A DNA stretch of 64,000 nt from Gossypium raimondii (taxonomy: Eukaryota > Streptophyta > Magnoliopsida > Malvales > Malvaceae): positions 2,666,001 to 2,730,000 of the forward strand of contig NC_068570.1 in assembly GCF_025698545.1 (NCBI RefSeq), in the 5' to 3' direction. Positions 35,930 through 48,900 of the stretch are shown one piece after another. A program made the position numbers and the translations under genes. Under the pieces are notes generated by a model. That model did not search any database, was not told where the DNA came from, and saw only the letters and a program-made list of their open reading frames with translations. Positions within the stretch are counted from its first letter, which is position 1. The number at the start of each line of letters is the position of its first letter.

Positions 35930-38804
35930 GTGAAATATTAATAGGTTACATATGAACTGAGTTCGAATCTTGAAATTATTATTATTGAGAGAAATTTATC
36001 TGAATACTACTCTCAATTTAAAAGAACTCGGATCGTAATACAAATGAGAATAACTATGGACATACCGAATAGTGATTAAGGTTTTTTGTTTCCTATATTG
36101 TAATTATACCCAAAAAGAAAAATGGTTCAAAGAGAGAGAAACAAAGTAGGCATAGACAACTATCTTATTATTTAATTGGCATGTTGGCCTAGTAAGGAGC
36201 ACCAATTTGAGCCCATAGAGACAAAGTTGATCCATCAATGCCGAAATACATGATAGGAGACTGCACTAAAATATATAAAAAAATATTTTAATTAGATAAA
36301 AATATATTAATATTTTTACCATTTTCCATGCATAGAATGGTGTGTTTCAAATATTGATTGATATCCATTATTTTCACTAAGCATGTAATTTACTACTAAT
36401 TCTCTAAAGAAATGGGCTTGTCCCACTTTTATGATATTTCGGAAGCCTAATAATTAAGAAAAAGAAAGAGACAATATGAAAGCCCAACACTGTCATGGGA
36501 AAATGGCTACTATTGGCCTTACCGTTTCTTTTCATTCCCCATCACAACATTTCATGTGAGTTGGGCTTTTTTCAATACATCTATCGATAATTGTCGGTGG
36601 AATTTTTAGATTCGTAAGTAAGACTGAGAGAATGATATAAAGTCGTAAGATATAATAAAAATAGTTAAATATATAGAAAGAGACACATGACATTATTTCA
36701 ATCCCTTTTCTTTTTAGAGTCTAAAAATAATTACTCATGATATTAATCTTAGATTTTCTTATACAAAGGCAACTTCAACTTATAACCCCCCACCCTTAAA
36801 TTAGAGAAAAAGGAGTGCTTAAGTGCATTCAAATCTGTATCCTCTTGATTGTTACAATAACAACGATGCCAATTAAATTGAGGCTCAATTAGCATATTAA
36901 AACTAGTTATGTTGTTGAGATACCTAAAGATCCAGTTAGATTGAAACTATCAGATTTCAGTACAAATACTCAATTGGAACCATGGGTTGCTCCCACAAAC
37001 TTAGGAAAACTTATCACTTTCGAACCATGAAAGTTTATTTTAATGTTGTTACTAGAGAAATACGCGCATGAAATTTTCTTGAGCACCCATGTGAAAGAGG
37101 AGAACTTTGGGATTTGATGATATGTAATGACAATTTGAAGTCTCTAGAATATAGTTATGTCAGATTTTGATTCGATCGGGAGAATTGAAAGATGCAAGAA
37201 TTTTGAACATTAGGAACCTATCGTTGTTGTTTTAACTATTAGTTTATATACTTGATGTTGAGAAACTATCACTGTTTCTATATTGATATTATCATATGTA
37301 ATTAAAGACAAGGCCGAAACGTCGAGGGGCAAAGACAAAAACAGACGACGTGCAATGAATTTGGTTTGTGTTGGTATAATTTCTATCCTTTACATATAGC
37401 TGTTAAATAGTTTGTTTTATAAGAGTACTAATACTAAATAATGACGCAGATTAGTGAGTTATGCCTTGTTGAGTTTGAGCATGAAAAAGGTAATAAGTGT
37501 TGGTTGAAGTGATGTCAAAATGACTTGAAAGTAATTCATAAAAATACCAAGTATATCTAAGAAATATTAAGTATCTATATAAACATCAATATGATGTTAT
37601 GAATTGAGTTACATGTGAAATCATGAATGGAAACATATTGAATTATGCCATAATACTAAACAATAATGAAAATTGCTCGATTAACAATATCAAATAGAGT
37701 TCGGATATAATTGCAATGCATTTTGGCACTTTGAAGCAATGCACTCTTGCACTTCGATGCAATTAATTCAAATAATTCGATGCAATTCATTCTGACACTA
37801 TGGTGCATACTATGGAGTGTTAGGGGATTAATCTGTGTATCCATACTTTAGTTTGTATTCAGTTAATAGGGGCTCATTTAGAAAATGATACATAAAATTA
37901 TTATGAGCATGATATGAAAATCAATTATGCATATGAAATGTGATTGAAATAAGACTAAGAAAGACAATTACCAATGAGAAATGATTTCATTATGATATGA
38001 ATTATAGACATGTAATGTGATCATATATATATATGAGCAAATTATGATGAGACAATCAATACGGTATAAGAAACATTGAATGAAATATGATTTATAAGTG
38101 ACATTGTGATTTATGGATATGAAATGATTTTATATATATATGAAGAATCATGAAATGAGACAACAATGATATATGTGATGCAATCTATAAGAGATCATTG
38201 CAAAGTTAATTTAATGACTCAAGTAACCTAATGTTGTGAAATTGCAAGACATGTTAAGTACTATTGAATTGAAATGGATGCATTAAAATTAAAGATTATT
38301 AAGATGTTAATTTTTATAATGCTTTAATGTTTTGAATTCGAATTATGTTAGCATCACTGAGCTCTCTATGTTCAACATGTGGATATGTTTGTTTCGTGCG
38401 CATATGACAAATAGGTATCGTTAGCTTGTGATTCTTAGTGGCATCCAAGATCCTCGTCTCAACTCATCCAAAGTTTGTATTACTAATTTTGAATATTAGA
38501 AGTGTCTTGACATGTACCTAAGTTAATAGATAGTAGTTGGAGTTTACTATGTTAATGTTAGCCCTTTTGGTATTTTGGGTGATTGTATAATTTGTCATAA
38601 CCTAAGTTCAAAGCACGTATGCATATATTACGTTAAGTTTCAATGTCCTAGTTGAAGTATGAACTAGATGCACTTGAAAGCTATTTTAGCATATATGTGT
38701 TCACTTTGTTTAGAGTTGTTAAAATATGTTTGAATGATGCTTTTGAAATTGATTTTTGAGTGTTATGAGTCATGGCTTTGATATGAGCATGTTAAGGCTC
38801 AAAA

Positions 38805-40392
38805 TGTTGGAGCATGCCCAAAAATCAGTCATATGATAATTGTAATAATAAAAATTTACCTAATTTATTAATAAAGGCATTGCCATTATTGTTTTTAGTA
38901 TTTATTTCTGTATTTGAATAAACTGAATAATGATGATGTCTAAAGAATAATATAATTATTCTTAAATGTCCTTAGTCAAGTATTATTAATGTGGGCTTGG
39001 ACAACAATAATACATTGAGACGGATACATGTTTGATTAATGATAAGTCTTGCTATAGATATGTGATATCAAATTAACACATAAGTAGATGTTAGAGAACA
39101 ATTTACTGATTTGACCTACCATGAGAATGTTTCTTGAATTATTATGTAATAGTCACAACATTTTTCATAGTGATAATTGTATGTATGATCCTTATATTTG
39201 AGATCATCATTGTTCCAACATTGTGAGTCGTATGCTTTGATATAGCCAAACATCTTCCGTAAATAGTTGTAATATAAAGACTAATGTTTGGTGTGCCACA
39301 ATCTGTGTAGTGAGCTGTAAGTGATCAAGATAAGATTTGTCCCTTCTACATAATGGGAGAAATAATTCAGGCCTCTTGATCGAGTGAGACTAGAAATACA
39401 TGGCCAAGATTAAATTAATTGATATGAGATGTTACACTTATTTGTTTATCTTAGTCTTCTTCGGAATCAATAAATTTGAGATTGGATTATACAAGTGTGA
39501 CTATTCTATGAATTGTGTTCAATCTAGATATAAAGGACAAAAGGGATGTAGTACATAATAAAGTTTATCATAGAAGACCATGTCCAAACATGACTTCTTA
39601 TGACTTGGGTAGCAGTGATGCATTGCTAGATGTCAGTCATTGTACTGTCAACATTACAAGATCTCATAGGGTCACACCCTTTGGTTGGGACAATCAGAAT
39701 GTAACGAAAGTTGAGATGAAGTTTAACATATCATAAAAGTTAAATTGATTATAGAAATGTTCTAATAATTAATTTAATTTGATAATGTTAAAATTATCAT
39801 AATATATGCACATACTTGATACGCATATATAGAGGATTAAATTAAAATAATGTGATATTATGCTTCATGTATTTTAATTTATAAATATGTGTTTTTAAAT
39901 TTATTAAATATTGTATTTAATAAAATTTAATTAAGCAAAAAATGTTTAGGATTTAAATTAAATCGATAACTCATTGGGGAGAGAATCTCGTTTTAAGAGA
40001 TATATCTTATTTTTCTTCCTGATGATTGATTGCCCTTCAAAATAGTTTTGAATAAAAAGGAAGGCAAATCCCAAATTCAAGGTTACCCAAAATACTATCA
40101 TTTGACTAGTAGCTAAAAAAAAGAGTTTCCTTTTTCTCTCAAAAGTATTATGAGAGATTTTCTGATCGATTTCATCCGGGGTGGATACCAATAGAGGCCA
40201 AGACTTTTCCGTTGCGGCTATGGTTTGCGACACGGACAAAAGAATTAACGTCATACCAATGCTGCTTTCATATCATTAAAGGTATATTTTTCGTGATTTT
40301 TAGCGCGAGTTTGTTCCTCGTACATGGATCCCTAGTTTGTGGTAGTCATAATATTTTTTCATTGTGCCAAGGGGTGTATTGACGATCCAACA
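38805..40392. mobile_element. Solo LTR, reverse relative of 18962-21672
   Basis: The 1588-bp element begins TGTTGGAGCATGCCCAAA and ends TGACGATCCAACA. The start is the reverse complement of the other copy's end (TTTGGGCATACTCTAACA). The far end contains CATGGATCC and TTCCTC as in the other copy's start. The flanks CAAAA (38800-38804) and GAAAA (40393-40397) form a 5-bp duplication with one mismatch. No gag-pol sequence is present. ORFs inside it (39515-39736, 39958-40254) are not gene-like. Confidence 0.75.
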
Positions 40393-40397
40393 GAAAA

Positions 40398-42795
40398 TAG
40401 ATGAGTTTTAAGGTGAATTTTAGGTCCAAGCATAGTTGCATCAATGCTTGGATTGTGTTGATACAAGCATGACAGTGAGAAAAAGCTACAGTAGCAAAGA
40501 CTTGTATTGGTACAAGTCCTTGGACTTGTACTGAATCAACAATGGTAGACTAGGGTCCCTTTCTTGTTTTGAGTTGTTTCAAATTGGTCTTGGACACTTC
40601 CAAACACCTAGAAATCGTTTTAAAATGTTTCCAACATGATTTTAAAGACTAAAAAATGAATTTTGATTATTTTAAATGACAGATCTAAGTGGTTTTAGTT
40701 TAGATTTCTTAATGAATTCAATGTATGAAGTTAGTTTGGGTTACATAGACAATGAATGTGATATCTCGCAAACTAACTTCGAACGTAATAATCACTTCCT
40801 TATATTGTATTTTGGGTGTGAAGAAAAGGAAAACAAGTAAAATATTTATAGAGTAGAAATATTCTGTCATGATTGTCAACTTCTACTGTATTTAATAGGT
40901 TGGTGAGCCAATGACCCAATGAATAGCAGATTTTTGGTATTAAAACCTCCTCTTTTGCTCTTTGTCTTCATCATTCCATTCTATTCCATGTGTAAAATTG
41001 CAGGTTGTTTAGTTGTTCAAATGTGCAAGCAAGGTGCCAAAAATAATATAAAATAAAATGTGTAAGCAATTCATAATTTCTATAAATTCAATCTTGATGG
41101 GTTGCTCACAAAGTTTGCATTTTTTTAGGGTAAACTAAAACATCATTTCATTATCTTTTGAAAAATAATGGAAGTTTGATAAATAATATTTATATTAAAG
41201 TGTAATAAGTATATAATTATCAAAATTTCAAGTTAAAACCAATTATTTATGTTGGATTATAGCATATTAAATACAAGAGAAAATGATTATATAATAAATT
41301 TATTAAAATAATTAATATAAAAATTTTGATTAAGTTGAAAGAGTAAATGTTGTTATGTATCGGGTTCAAATCTTGTTACATGTAAATATACTAAAATTAA
41401 TTTTAAGGTAAATTATACTTATAGTCACCAAATTATGATCGAATTTTCTTTTATCACCTAACTATAAAAAAATTTAAAATAATCATCCAACTAGTCGAGT
41501 TTATTTTTCTAATCATTTCCCACTAAGTGCGGTTAAATCTATGATAATTTTGAAATTTATTTAATAACACGTTTATTGGTAGTTAATTGCCTTAAAATAG
41601 AGCACAAAATTATTACATTTTTTATATTATTATCTAATGATTAGCAAAAACGCCACGTAACCCGACAAAATAATAACACGGAAGGTGGCCACTAAAGCAT
41701 TTCCACACCATCACTCGCCGCGTGTCCTTTTATTTCCCGCATTATAATTCATATAAGGTTTAAACATGCTATTAGTCCCTGTATTTTCACAGAATTTGAG
41801 ATTTAGCTCCTATAATTTAAAATCTTCCTATTCTTTTTTTCAATTTAAAAATCGTAATTCAATCATTTGTCAAAATATATTTATCTTTTATCAAGCAAAT
41901 GTCATATCATATAAGAGTAGCCTAATTGATATGTCAAGTTGATAAATTTCAACAAAATATTTAAAATATTAATAATTGAATTGAGATTTTAAATTATTAA
42001 AGTCTAATTACTTTTTAACTTTTTAAATATCGAGACTAAATTTTTCAAATCATGGTTTTCGCCGCTTTATTATATTTTAGCTAACTTTAATCCGTGCACT
42101 AATTTAACCTAATTTGATCTCTTTATTTTGTAATACCAGTATTTTACCTAAATAGTTAACATAGTTAAATTCTAATGTATTTTTCACATACTCTAGCTTA
42201 CCCTTTTTTGGATAAAGTACAGTTGGTCACTCAATTATTAAAATTTTAATTTAATCACTAAAGTAACAAAATTTGCTTTTTTTAGTTAGATGACCTGGTA
42301 TTTTTTTGTTGACATGGAAGCAAAAAAAAAATGTTTTATTGATGCCACCAAATTTCCACCCAATTTATTAAGATAAATAATAGTCTCTTTAGTCCTTCTT
42401 TGTTCTCTTCTTTCAAACCCTAGCCACCGACTGCCGTCGTCGCCTGACCTTTTAGTGAGCCTCTCAGACCAACAGTGGCACCACCGTGATCCTCTTTGTT
42501 CTTAATATAAGACAAATATTTAAAAGTTTAGTGACTAAAAAATAATTTCTTAAATATTAATGACTAAAATAAAAATTTTCATAGTGAAATGATCAAAATA
42601 AAAATAAAATAATATTAGGTGACTAAACATGTAGTTTACTCTTTTTTTAAATGATTGTTTTTAAGAAAGATTCATATCAATATTTTAACCGATATATGAT
42701 ATTAAATTAAAGTACAAAGGCTGGATCTCAAATTCAAACATAATACAGGGACCAAAACTAGAATTATATCTAAATAAATAAAACAAAATTAAGTC
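40398..42795. other. Intergenic, MITE remnants, no gene seen
   Basis: GGTTTAAACATGCTATTAGTCC at about 41759 starts a decayed relative of the 13962 MITE family. A larger foldback pair lies at 42209-42640. The segment 41404-41650 has 'TATAGTCACCAAATTATGATCG'-type MITE phrases without a matching right arm. No gene-like ORF is present. Confidence 0.45.
42209..42640. mobile_element. Foldback MITE upstream of IRX9L
   Basis: The left arm GGATAAAGTACAGTTGGTCACTC faces the right arm GGTGACTAAACATGTAGTTTACTC. Both arms continue inward with complementary 'ATTAAAATTTTAATTTAATCAC' and 'TGATCAAAATAAAAATAAAATAAT' type sequence. The middle (about 42415-42490) is G+C-richer (CCGACTGCCGTCGTCGCC) and looks foreign to the element. 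Flanking T runs hide any target duplication. Confidence 0.55.
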
Positions 42796-42807
42796 CACCC
42801 TCTCTGG

Positions 42808-42846
42808 AAGACGAAGAAAAGACGAAGACGAAGACGAAGACGAAGA
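42808..42846. repeat. (GACGAA)n microsatellite in the IRX9L leader
   Basis: Short GAAGAC/GACGAA repeats lie about 125-165 bp before the IRX9L ATG, probably in the 5' UTR or core promoter. Confidence 0.85.
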
Positions 42847-42970
42847 GCCCTTTACTCAGCTCTGAAAAAATAGAAAACCAGTTCAGACTTCGGCCGCATT
42901 ATGTAATTTATTAAGTTTTTTAAAGATCCGGTTATGTAATTTTTTTTTTGTGATTTTTTCAACCAATCAG

Positions 42971-44877
42971 ATGGCTTCGATTCGTAGAACTCTGTCGCCG
43001 GCATATCACCACCGTTCTTACCAGAACGGCGCGGGATTCTCCTCTCCGTCTCACAAGTTTTTACCCAACGGGAACAGCAAACATTCCTCTTCAAGGCATT
43101 TACCGCTGTTATTCACCGCCGTAAATCTAGTCTACCGCAAAGGATGGCGGCGATCTTTGTGCTGGTGTCTCTTCTTTTTCCTTATAGGGTTCGTTTTTGG
43201 AATCACGCTGTTTGGAAACATGGATACCGATATCCGAGCCAAGGATTTCGCATTCCCGGAACTCAAGCCGCCACATGTTGACCTCCGATTGGACGATCAG
43301 ATTGTTACCTCTGTGTCATTGGGCATTCATACCAGATTGCAAGAACCAAAGGAAGTTGACGATTTAATCGGGCCACCGTTAAAGCAATTAATCGTCGTTA
43401 CGCCGACTTATAACAGGGGATTCCAAGCGTATTTCTTGAACAGGTTAGGGCAAGTTTTGAGGTTAGTGAAACCGCCGTTGGTTTGGATAGTGGTGGAGGA
43501 GAAAGTAGCGTCATTTGAGACGGCAGAGATTTTGAGGAGAACCGGTGTTATGTATCGGCACGTGGTGTGCACGCGCAGTCCTAGTGAACCGAAGGATCGA
43601 GGTGTTCATCAAAGGAATGCCGCTTTGGAACATATTGAACGGCATAAGGTCGATGGGATCGTGTTTTTCGCCGACGATGACAATGTCTACACGGTGGAGT
43701 TGTTTGAAAGCTTGAGAACTATTAGGTAATTTTAGCTTTTTTAATTTTCTTCATTAATTTTTTTTGGGAATGTTTTGTGATTACAATAATTGTTGATTTT
43801 TTTTTATGAACATTTTGTTTTGCTGGCAGTCGAAAATGGGATGTATTTATCGAAAAAAGGAAGTAATTTTGGTTTATATTTAGTGATTAACTATCTGAAT
43901 ATTATTGTCATTACTTAATGCATTAGTATTTTTGTTTATGAATCATATCAGCATGTTACCTCTTTACTATAGTAACAAGATCTAGTTTCATTTTCATATA
44001 ACAATGGAATCATATAGCTTCGATGATCCTATAGTTCTAGCCTTTGGTTCATCTTCTGTTTATTGCAGCCTTGCCGGTTCCTGATGAATGTCGTTTTGCC
44101 GGTCATGAGATTTTAAATAAGGAATTAACTTAAGATTGTTTGCTGTTGATTAGAAGTTTTCTCTTTGTAAGAGGTTAATGAAGATGTCCATTAACTGTTT
44201 ATTTTGATTTTGTTTAGGATGATATGGCTTTTCAATTTTGGATTGCTTTATAAATTTTGTAAAGTAGTTTTTATGAATTTACTTTATGTTATTCTTGTGT
44301 TTCTATTTTACAATGAATCATAATATTTATCTTATTTTGTTCTAGACGATTTGGAACTTGGCCTGTTGCCATGCTGGCACCAAGCAAAAACAAGGCAATC
44401 CTGGAAGGTCCGGTATGCAATGGAAGTCAAGTAATCGGATGGCACACAAATGAGAAAAGTAAAAGACTTCGTAGGTTTCATGTTGATATGTCAGGATTTG
44501 CTTTCAACAGCAGCATTTTATGGGATCCAAAGAGATGGGGACGCCCCTACTCAAACCCAATTCGACAATTGGACACTGTGAAGGAGGGTTTCCAGGTATA
44601 TATCATACTGTTGCATTTTGTAGTACTTACCTTGAAGCTGTTGTGTAATTTCTCTAGAAATGTTGCAGCACAATTCTGGGCTTTGCTCACAGTTTCTTTT
44701 ATGCAGGAAACTACGTTTATAGAGCAAGTGGTTGAAGATGAAAGTCAAATGGAAGGTATAATACCTGGTTGTTCCAGAATCATGAACTGGCACCTTCATT
44801 TAGATACCAGCAATCTAATTTATCCCAAAGGCTGGCTACTTGAGAAGAATCTCGAGATTACCTTGGCTATCAAGTGA
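42971..44877 (+). CDS. IRX9L: GT43 beta-1,4-xylan synthesis protein, IRX9-LIKE
   Basis: Three exons (42971-43725, 44346-44595, 44707-44877) with GT-AG introns give 391 residues. The type II membrane topology is clear: a basic cytosolic N-terminus ([10 protein letters not shown]...RKGWRRS), one membrane span at about 62-82 and a lumenal GT43 domain. This contains [20 protein letters not shown], the metal/nucleotide-sugar DxD-type motif FADDDNVY (DDD at about 235-237), [26 protein letters not shown] and the ending [13 protein letters not shown]. The opening [10 protein letters not shown] and the size point to IRX9L/I9H rather than IRX9 or IRX14. Such proteins act in the Golgi with IRX10/IRX14-type partners to extend the xylan backbone, mainly in primary walls. 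A TTG start 21 bases upstream is not used. A 3' UTR intron (about 44922-45168) is possible. Confidence 0.93.
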
Positions 44878-45984
44878 CAGAAGTTCATCTCTACAATTTT
44901 TTTATGCTGAGGGCATAAATGGTATGCATCTTGATTCTGCATTTTATTTGTAAGTTTAGCTCTGGTTATCAGAGAGGTTGCCCACCTCAAAACAAGGGAC
45001 CATGATAAACACATAATTAGATGGAAAAAAGAGAAGTAATGGAAACAAGCAAATAAGTGGAGATCAGCCATCTCTTTAGCTGCTGAAGTATATATTAATT
45101 TATATGTTCTGGCTTGATTTTCGTACGGAAACTAAGTAATCTTATACTGAAATTTTTGTGATTGCAGCTAGTTTCCTATCACGGTTCTGCCTGTATATTT
45201 TGCTGGTGGCTCATTAGTTCAACTTTCATCAGCAGAATTTGCTGCAACCATTTTCATATAGCAGGGCCTACATTTATTCATCTGGCAGTAACGAAGAAAC
45301 AAAAGATTTGTGATTTTTTGTTTCTAGAATTTTGTAGTGTGACTGTGCGAGGTATTCATATAGAACAAATTCTTGTAGAGTTGTGGTGCTTGGTGTTTTG
45401 TGGGGTGGGAGGATTGAGTTGGCTCATTAGGTGGTGTTTGATGGGGCTGCTTGTGGATCCATAATCTATGCCCTGTATTGAGGCATTGTATCAAAATCAA
45501 GGGTGATTTGTTACCTATCCAAGCATTTTTTCTTTACCTCATTCTTTCAAGGTCAGGTTCATTTGTTGTTTTCTCCCCCAATTGTGGGTATTGTCCTCAA
45601 TTGGGATGGTTGAAAAAGTCTTACATGTTGACATTATTTTACTTTATTGAATAAAAGAAAGTGATTATTTTACTTTATTGAATGAGGGCTGGGTATTCAC
45701 TGTTCTTTTTACATAAAATCAGTAGTAATTTTGCTGATATGTAGGTCCTCCTATTGTTCGGTTAAGCATAGTTGGAGATTCAAAACTAAAGTCATTAATA
45801 AATAAATGCACCGTCAAATCAGGTACCTGATAGGTTGCCATATTGTGGAAAAGAAGTGAAAGTTGTGAACGATTGACCAAAGCTGCGTTGCGTGAAAGAC
45901 TTGTACTACAGAGTCCACTTTACCACATAGAATTGTAGATAGGAGCTTGAAACCTTTTTAACTCACCAGCAGTGTGAAAAGATT
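44878..45984. other. IRX9L 3' region and spacer before the NLR gene
   Basis: A donor-like AAATG|GTATGC near 44921 and an acceptor ATTGCAG at 45168 could frame an intron in the IRX9L 3' UTR. A 17-bp direct repeat ATTTTACTTTATTGAAT occurs twice around 45636-45683. Two ORFs of 67-100 codons have no recognisable features. The promoter of the NLR gene must lie in the last few hundred bases, but no clear TATA box is seen. Confidence 0.4.
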
Positions 45985-48900
45985 ATGGCGGAGATAGTTT
46001 TGTGTCCTATTCTACAGGTTGTCTTTGAAAAGCTAGCCTCTCGGTTCCTGAAAGAGATTGCAGATCGATGTGGATTCAAGGATGAAATCAAGAAGCTTCA
46101 ACGCACATTGGGCGCTATCCAGACTGTTCTTCAGGATGCCGAAGAGTGGCAAGCTACAGACAAAAGTTCAAAGTTGTGGTTAAGTGAGCTTAGAGAGGTA
46201 GCTTTTGATGCTGACGACTTGCTTGAAGAGTTTGGTCCTGAAGCGATGATACAAGAAAACGATAATAGCTTGACTGAGCAGGTGACAAACATTGTTCCTT
46301 CTTTGAGACCTTTCATAACATATCTTAAAAAGTTGCCTGAACTAAAACAGATTAGGGAGAGATTGGATGAGTTATTGGCTGAGAGGTCTAATTTCAAGCT
46401 CAAGAGAAAAGATGGTGATAAAGCGATTAAAAGTCAACAGAAAAGAGAAACTGGTTCTTTTGTGATTGAATCCGAAGTTATAGGGAGAGAAGAAGATAAA
46501 GAAAAGATAGTAGACATGCTACAGTTAACTGCTGAAAGTAGAGCCAATGAGGTTGTCTCAGTTATTCCCATAGTGGGTTTAGGGGGACTTGGTAAAACCA
46601 CACTTGCTCAGCTAGTCTATAATGATGAAAGGGTGATGGGAAATTTTGAACTCAGGATGTGGGTGTCTGTTAATGATGATTTTCATGTGAGAAAGATTGT
46701 TAATTTGATGATAGAATCTGCAACTAGGAGAAGGTGTGATGATCTCATAGGGATGGATGTTCTTCAGTCGAAATTACGGGACTTGTTATTCAAGAGAAGA
46801 TATTTGCTTGTACTAGATGATGTATGGAACGAAGATGCTGATGAATGGGATAAGCCTAAAAGTTTGCTGAAATTAGGTGCGGAGGGAAGCAAAGTCATAG
46901 TCACAACAAGAAGTGCAAAAGTTGCTGCAATTATGGGAACAGTGTCTTCTCACCATTTGAAGGGTCTGTCTCATGATGAATGTTGGGGTTTGTTCAAGCA
47001 ACGTGCCTTCGCAAATGATCAAGAGGACTATGCAAACCTGTTGCCTATTGGAAAACAAATAGTGAGAAAATGTGGGGGTGTTCCTTTAGCAGCAAAGGCA
47101 CTCGGGAGTCTGATGCGGTTCAAAAGAGAGCCAGATGAATGGTTATCTGTGCAGGAAAATGAGATTTGGAATGTTTGTGAAGACGAAAATGGGATATTAC
47201 CTGCCTTGAGGTTGAGTTATAGTCATTTGCCACTACATCTGAAAGGATGCTTTATGTATTGCTCGATCTTTCCAAAGAACTACGTTATCAAGAAAGAGAA
47301 GTTAATCCATCTTTGGATTGCGGAAGGCTTAATTCAGTCTTGCCAATACCCTTTGCGAGGCACTCAATCACGTAAAGAAGGAACATCTCTTGAGAACAGC
47401 GGGAGCAATTATTTTAACGAATTAATGTGGATGTTTTTGTTTGAAGAAGTGAAGAAAAACAGCGATGGTAATGTAGTTGAGTGCAGAATGCACGATCTCA
47501 TTCATGATCTTGCAAAATCTGTTGCTGGAGAAGAGTTTTTCATATTTGAACGTGGTTGCCTGCCGAAAAATCTGGCTAGAGTTCGATACTCGTCTGTAGT
47601 TTGCCATTCTGAATCTTGTACCATTCCAGAAGCCTTGTATGAGGCAAAGAAGTTACGAACTCTTATCTTTTTGTTTTCCAATGGTGACTCTGGTGAAATC
47701 CCAGCCAAGCTGTTTACACATTTTCGGAACCTGCGAGTCCTAGACCTCAGTTGTAGTGGCATCAAAAGGTTGCAAAGCACAGTTTCTTGCTTGAAGCATT
47801 TGAGGTACCTTGACCTGTCGAATACCTTTATTGCAACATTACCAGAAACTATAGGTAGCCTCTGCAAATTGGAGGTGCTAAACATTTCAGGTTGCTCTGA
47901 TTTGACTGGTCTGCCAAGGAACTTAGCTAGCTTGTACATGCTAAGACATCTGATCATAAATGATTGTGAAAGGTTAACTTGCTTGCCAGACAACATTGGT
48001 AAGCTATTGCATCTTCAGACATTGCCGATCTTTATCGTATCAAACAAGACCGATAACTTTAAACAGTTGGCGAGGCTGCCGCTTAGGGGTGAGCTGACAA
48101 TCAAGAACTTGGAGGATGTGAAAAAAGAAACTAGAGCAGTAATCTTGGGTATGAAAAACCTTCATTCACTGGAGCTGTCATGGGGTGATGATCATAAGCG
48201 GCTGGACTTGAATGTTCAAAACGATTCTAACTGCAAATTAGGTGAGAACGTGCTTGACTGCTTGCAACCATCAAAAAATCTCAAACATTTGTCAATAAAA
48301 GGGTATCCAGGAATCCATCTTCCAAGCTGGATAAAGACTCCTTCACTGCCTGTTTTAACTAAAATAGTGTTGATGAACTGCAAAAGATGTGAACATCTCC
48401 CTGCTTTAGGTCAACTTCCAGTACTAGAGATCATCCATATGCGTGGAATGGATTGCGTGAAGAATATAGGCAGAGAGTTCTACGGGGAAAACAAGAAGAA
48501 ATTGTTTGCATCATTAAAGGAGTTATCCCTCATAGACTTCCCTGATCTGGAATTCTGGTGGGGTGGAGGTGAAGAATTCCCCTCCCTTGTCAAATTAATC
48601 ATCAATAAATGTCCTAAGTTGATGAACATGCCGCGATTTGCAGCGCTTAGGCATTTAGAGTTGCAGAGCTGCAATGAATCTATATTAATGTCAGCAGGAA
48701 ATATAACCTCGCTATCTGTCCTCATCATTGGTGGCTTTAATGGACAGTTAATTCTATTGGATAACTTGCTTCGGAACAATGTTCATCTCTTGTCTCTAAC
48801 TGTCAGCTCTTGTCCCAACCTTTGCTGCATCCCACAGAGTTTGGGGAGCCTTGTGTCCCTAACATCTTTGACGATTCGTTGGTGTGATGAGCTCTCATCT

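Larger units (their letters stand above)
31990..38799. other. Intergenic, repeat-rich, no gene seen
   Basis: This stretch includes a Mutator-type MITE remnant (32343-32706), a duplicated 50-bp segment (32863 and 33229), an 87-bp tandem duplication (35757-35929) and sequence from 37850 to 38760 with the look of old LTR DNA (repeated ATGAAATG/GATATGAAATGAT phrases and TATATATATATGA). A 135-codon minus-strand ORF at 33100-33507 and a 112-codon one at 35174-35512 have low-complexity Phe/Ser/Leu composition and no recognisable domain. Confidence 0.45.

Noticed and set aside
41340..41400. A GGGTTCAAATC box resembling the B box of a tRNA gene or SINE
   Set aside because: There is no matching A box, no cloverleaf and no poly(T) terminator or clear SINE tail nearby. 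Similar boxes at 26470 and 35950 also fail.
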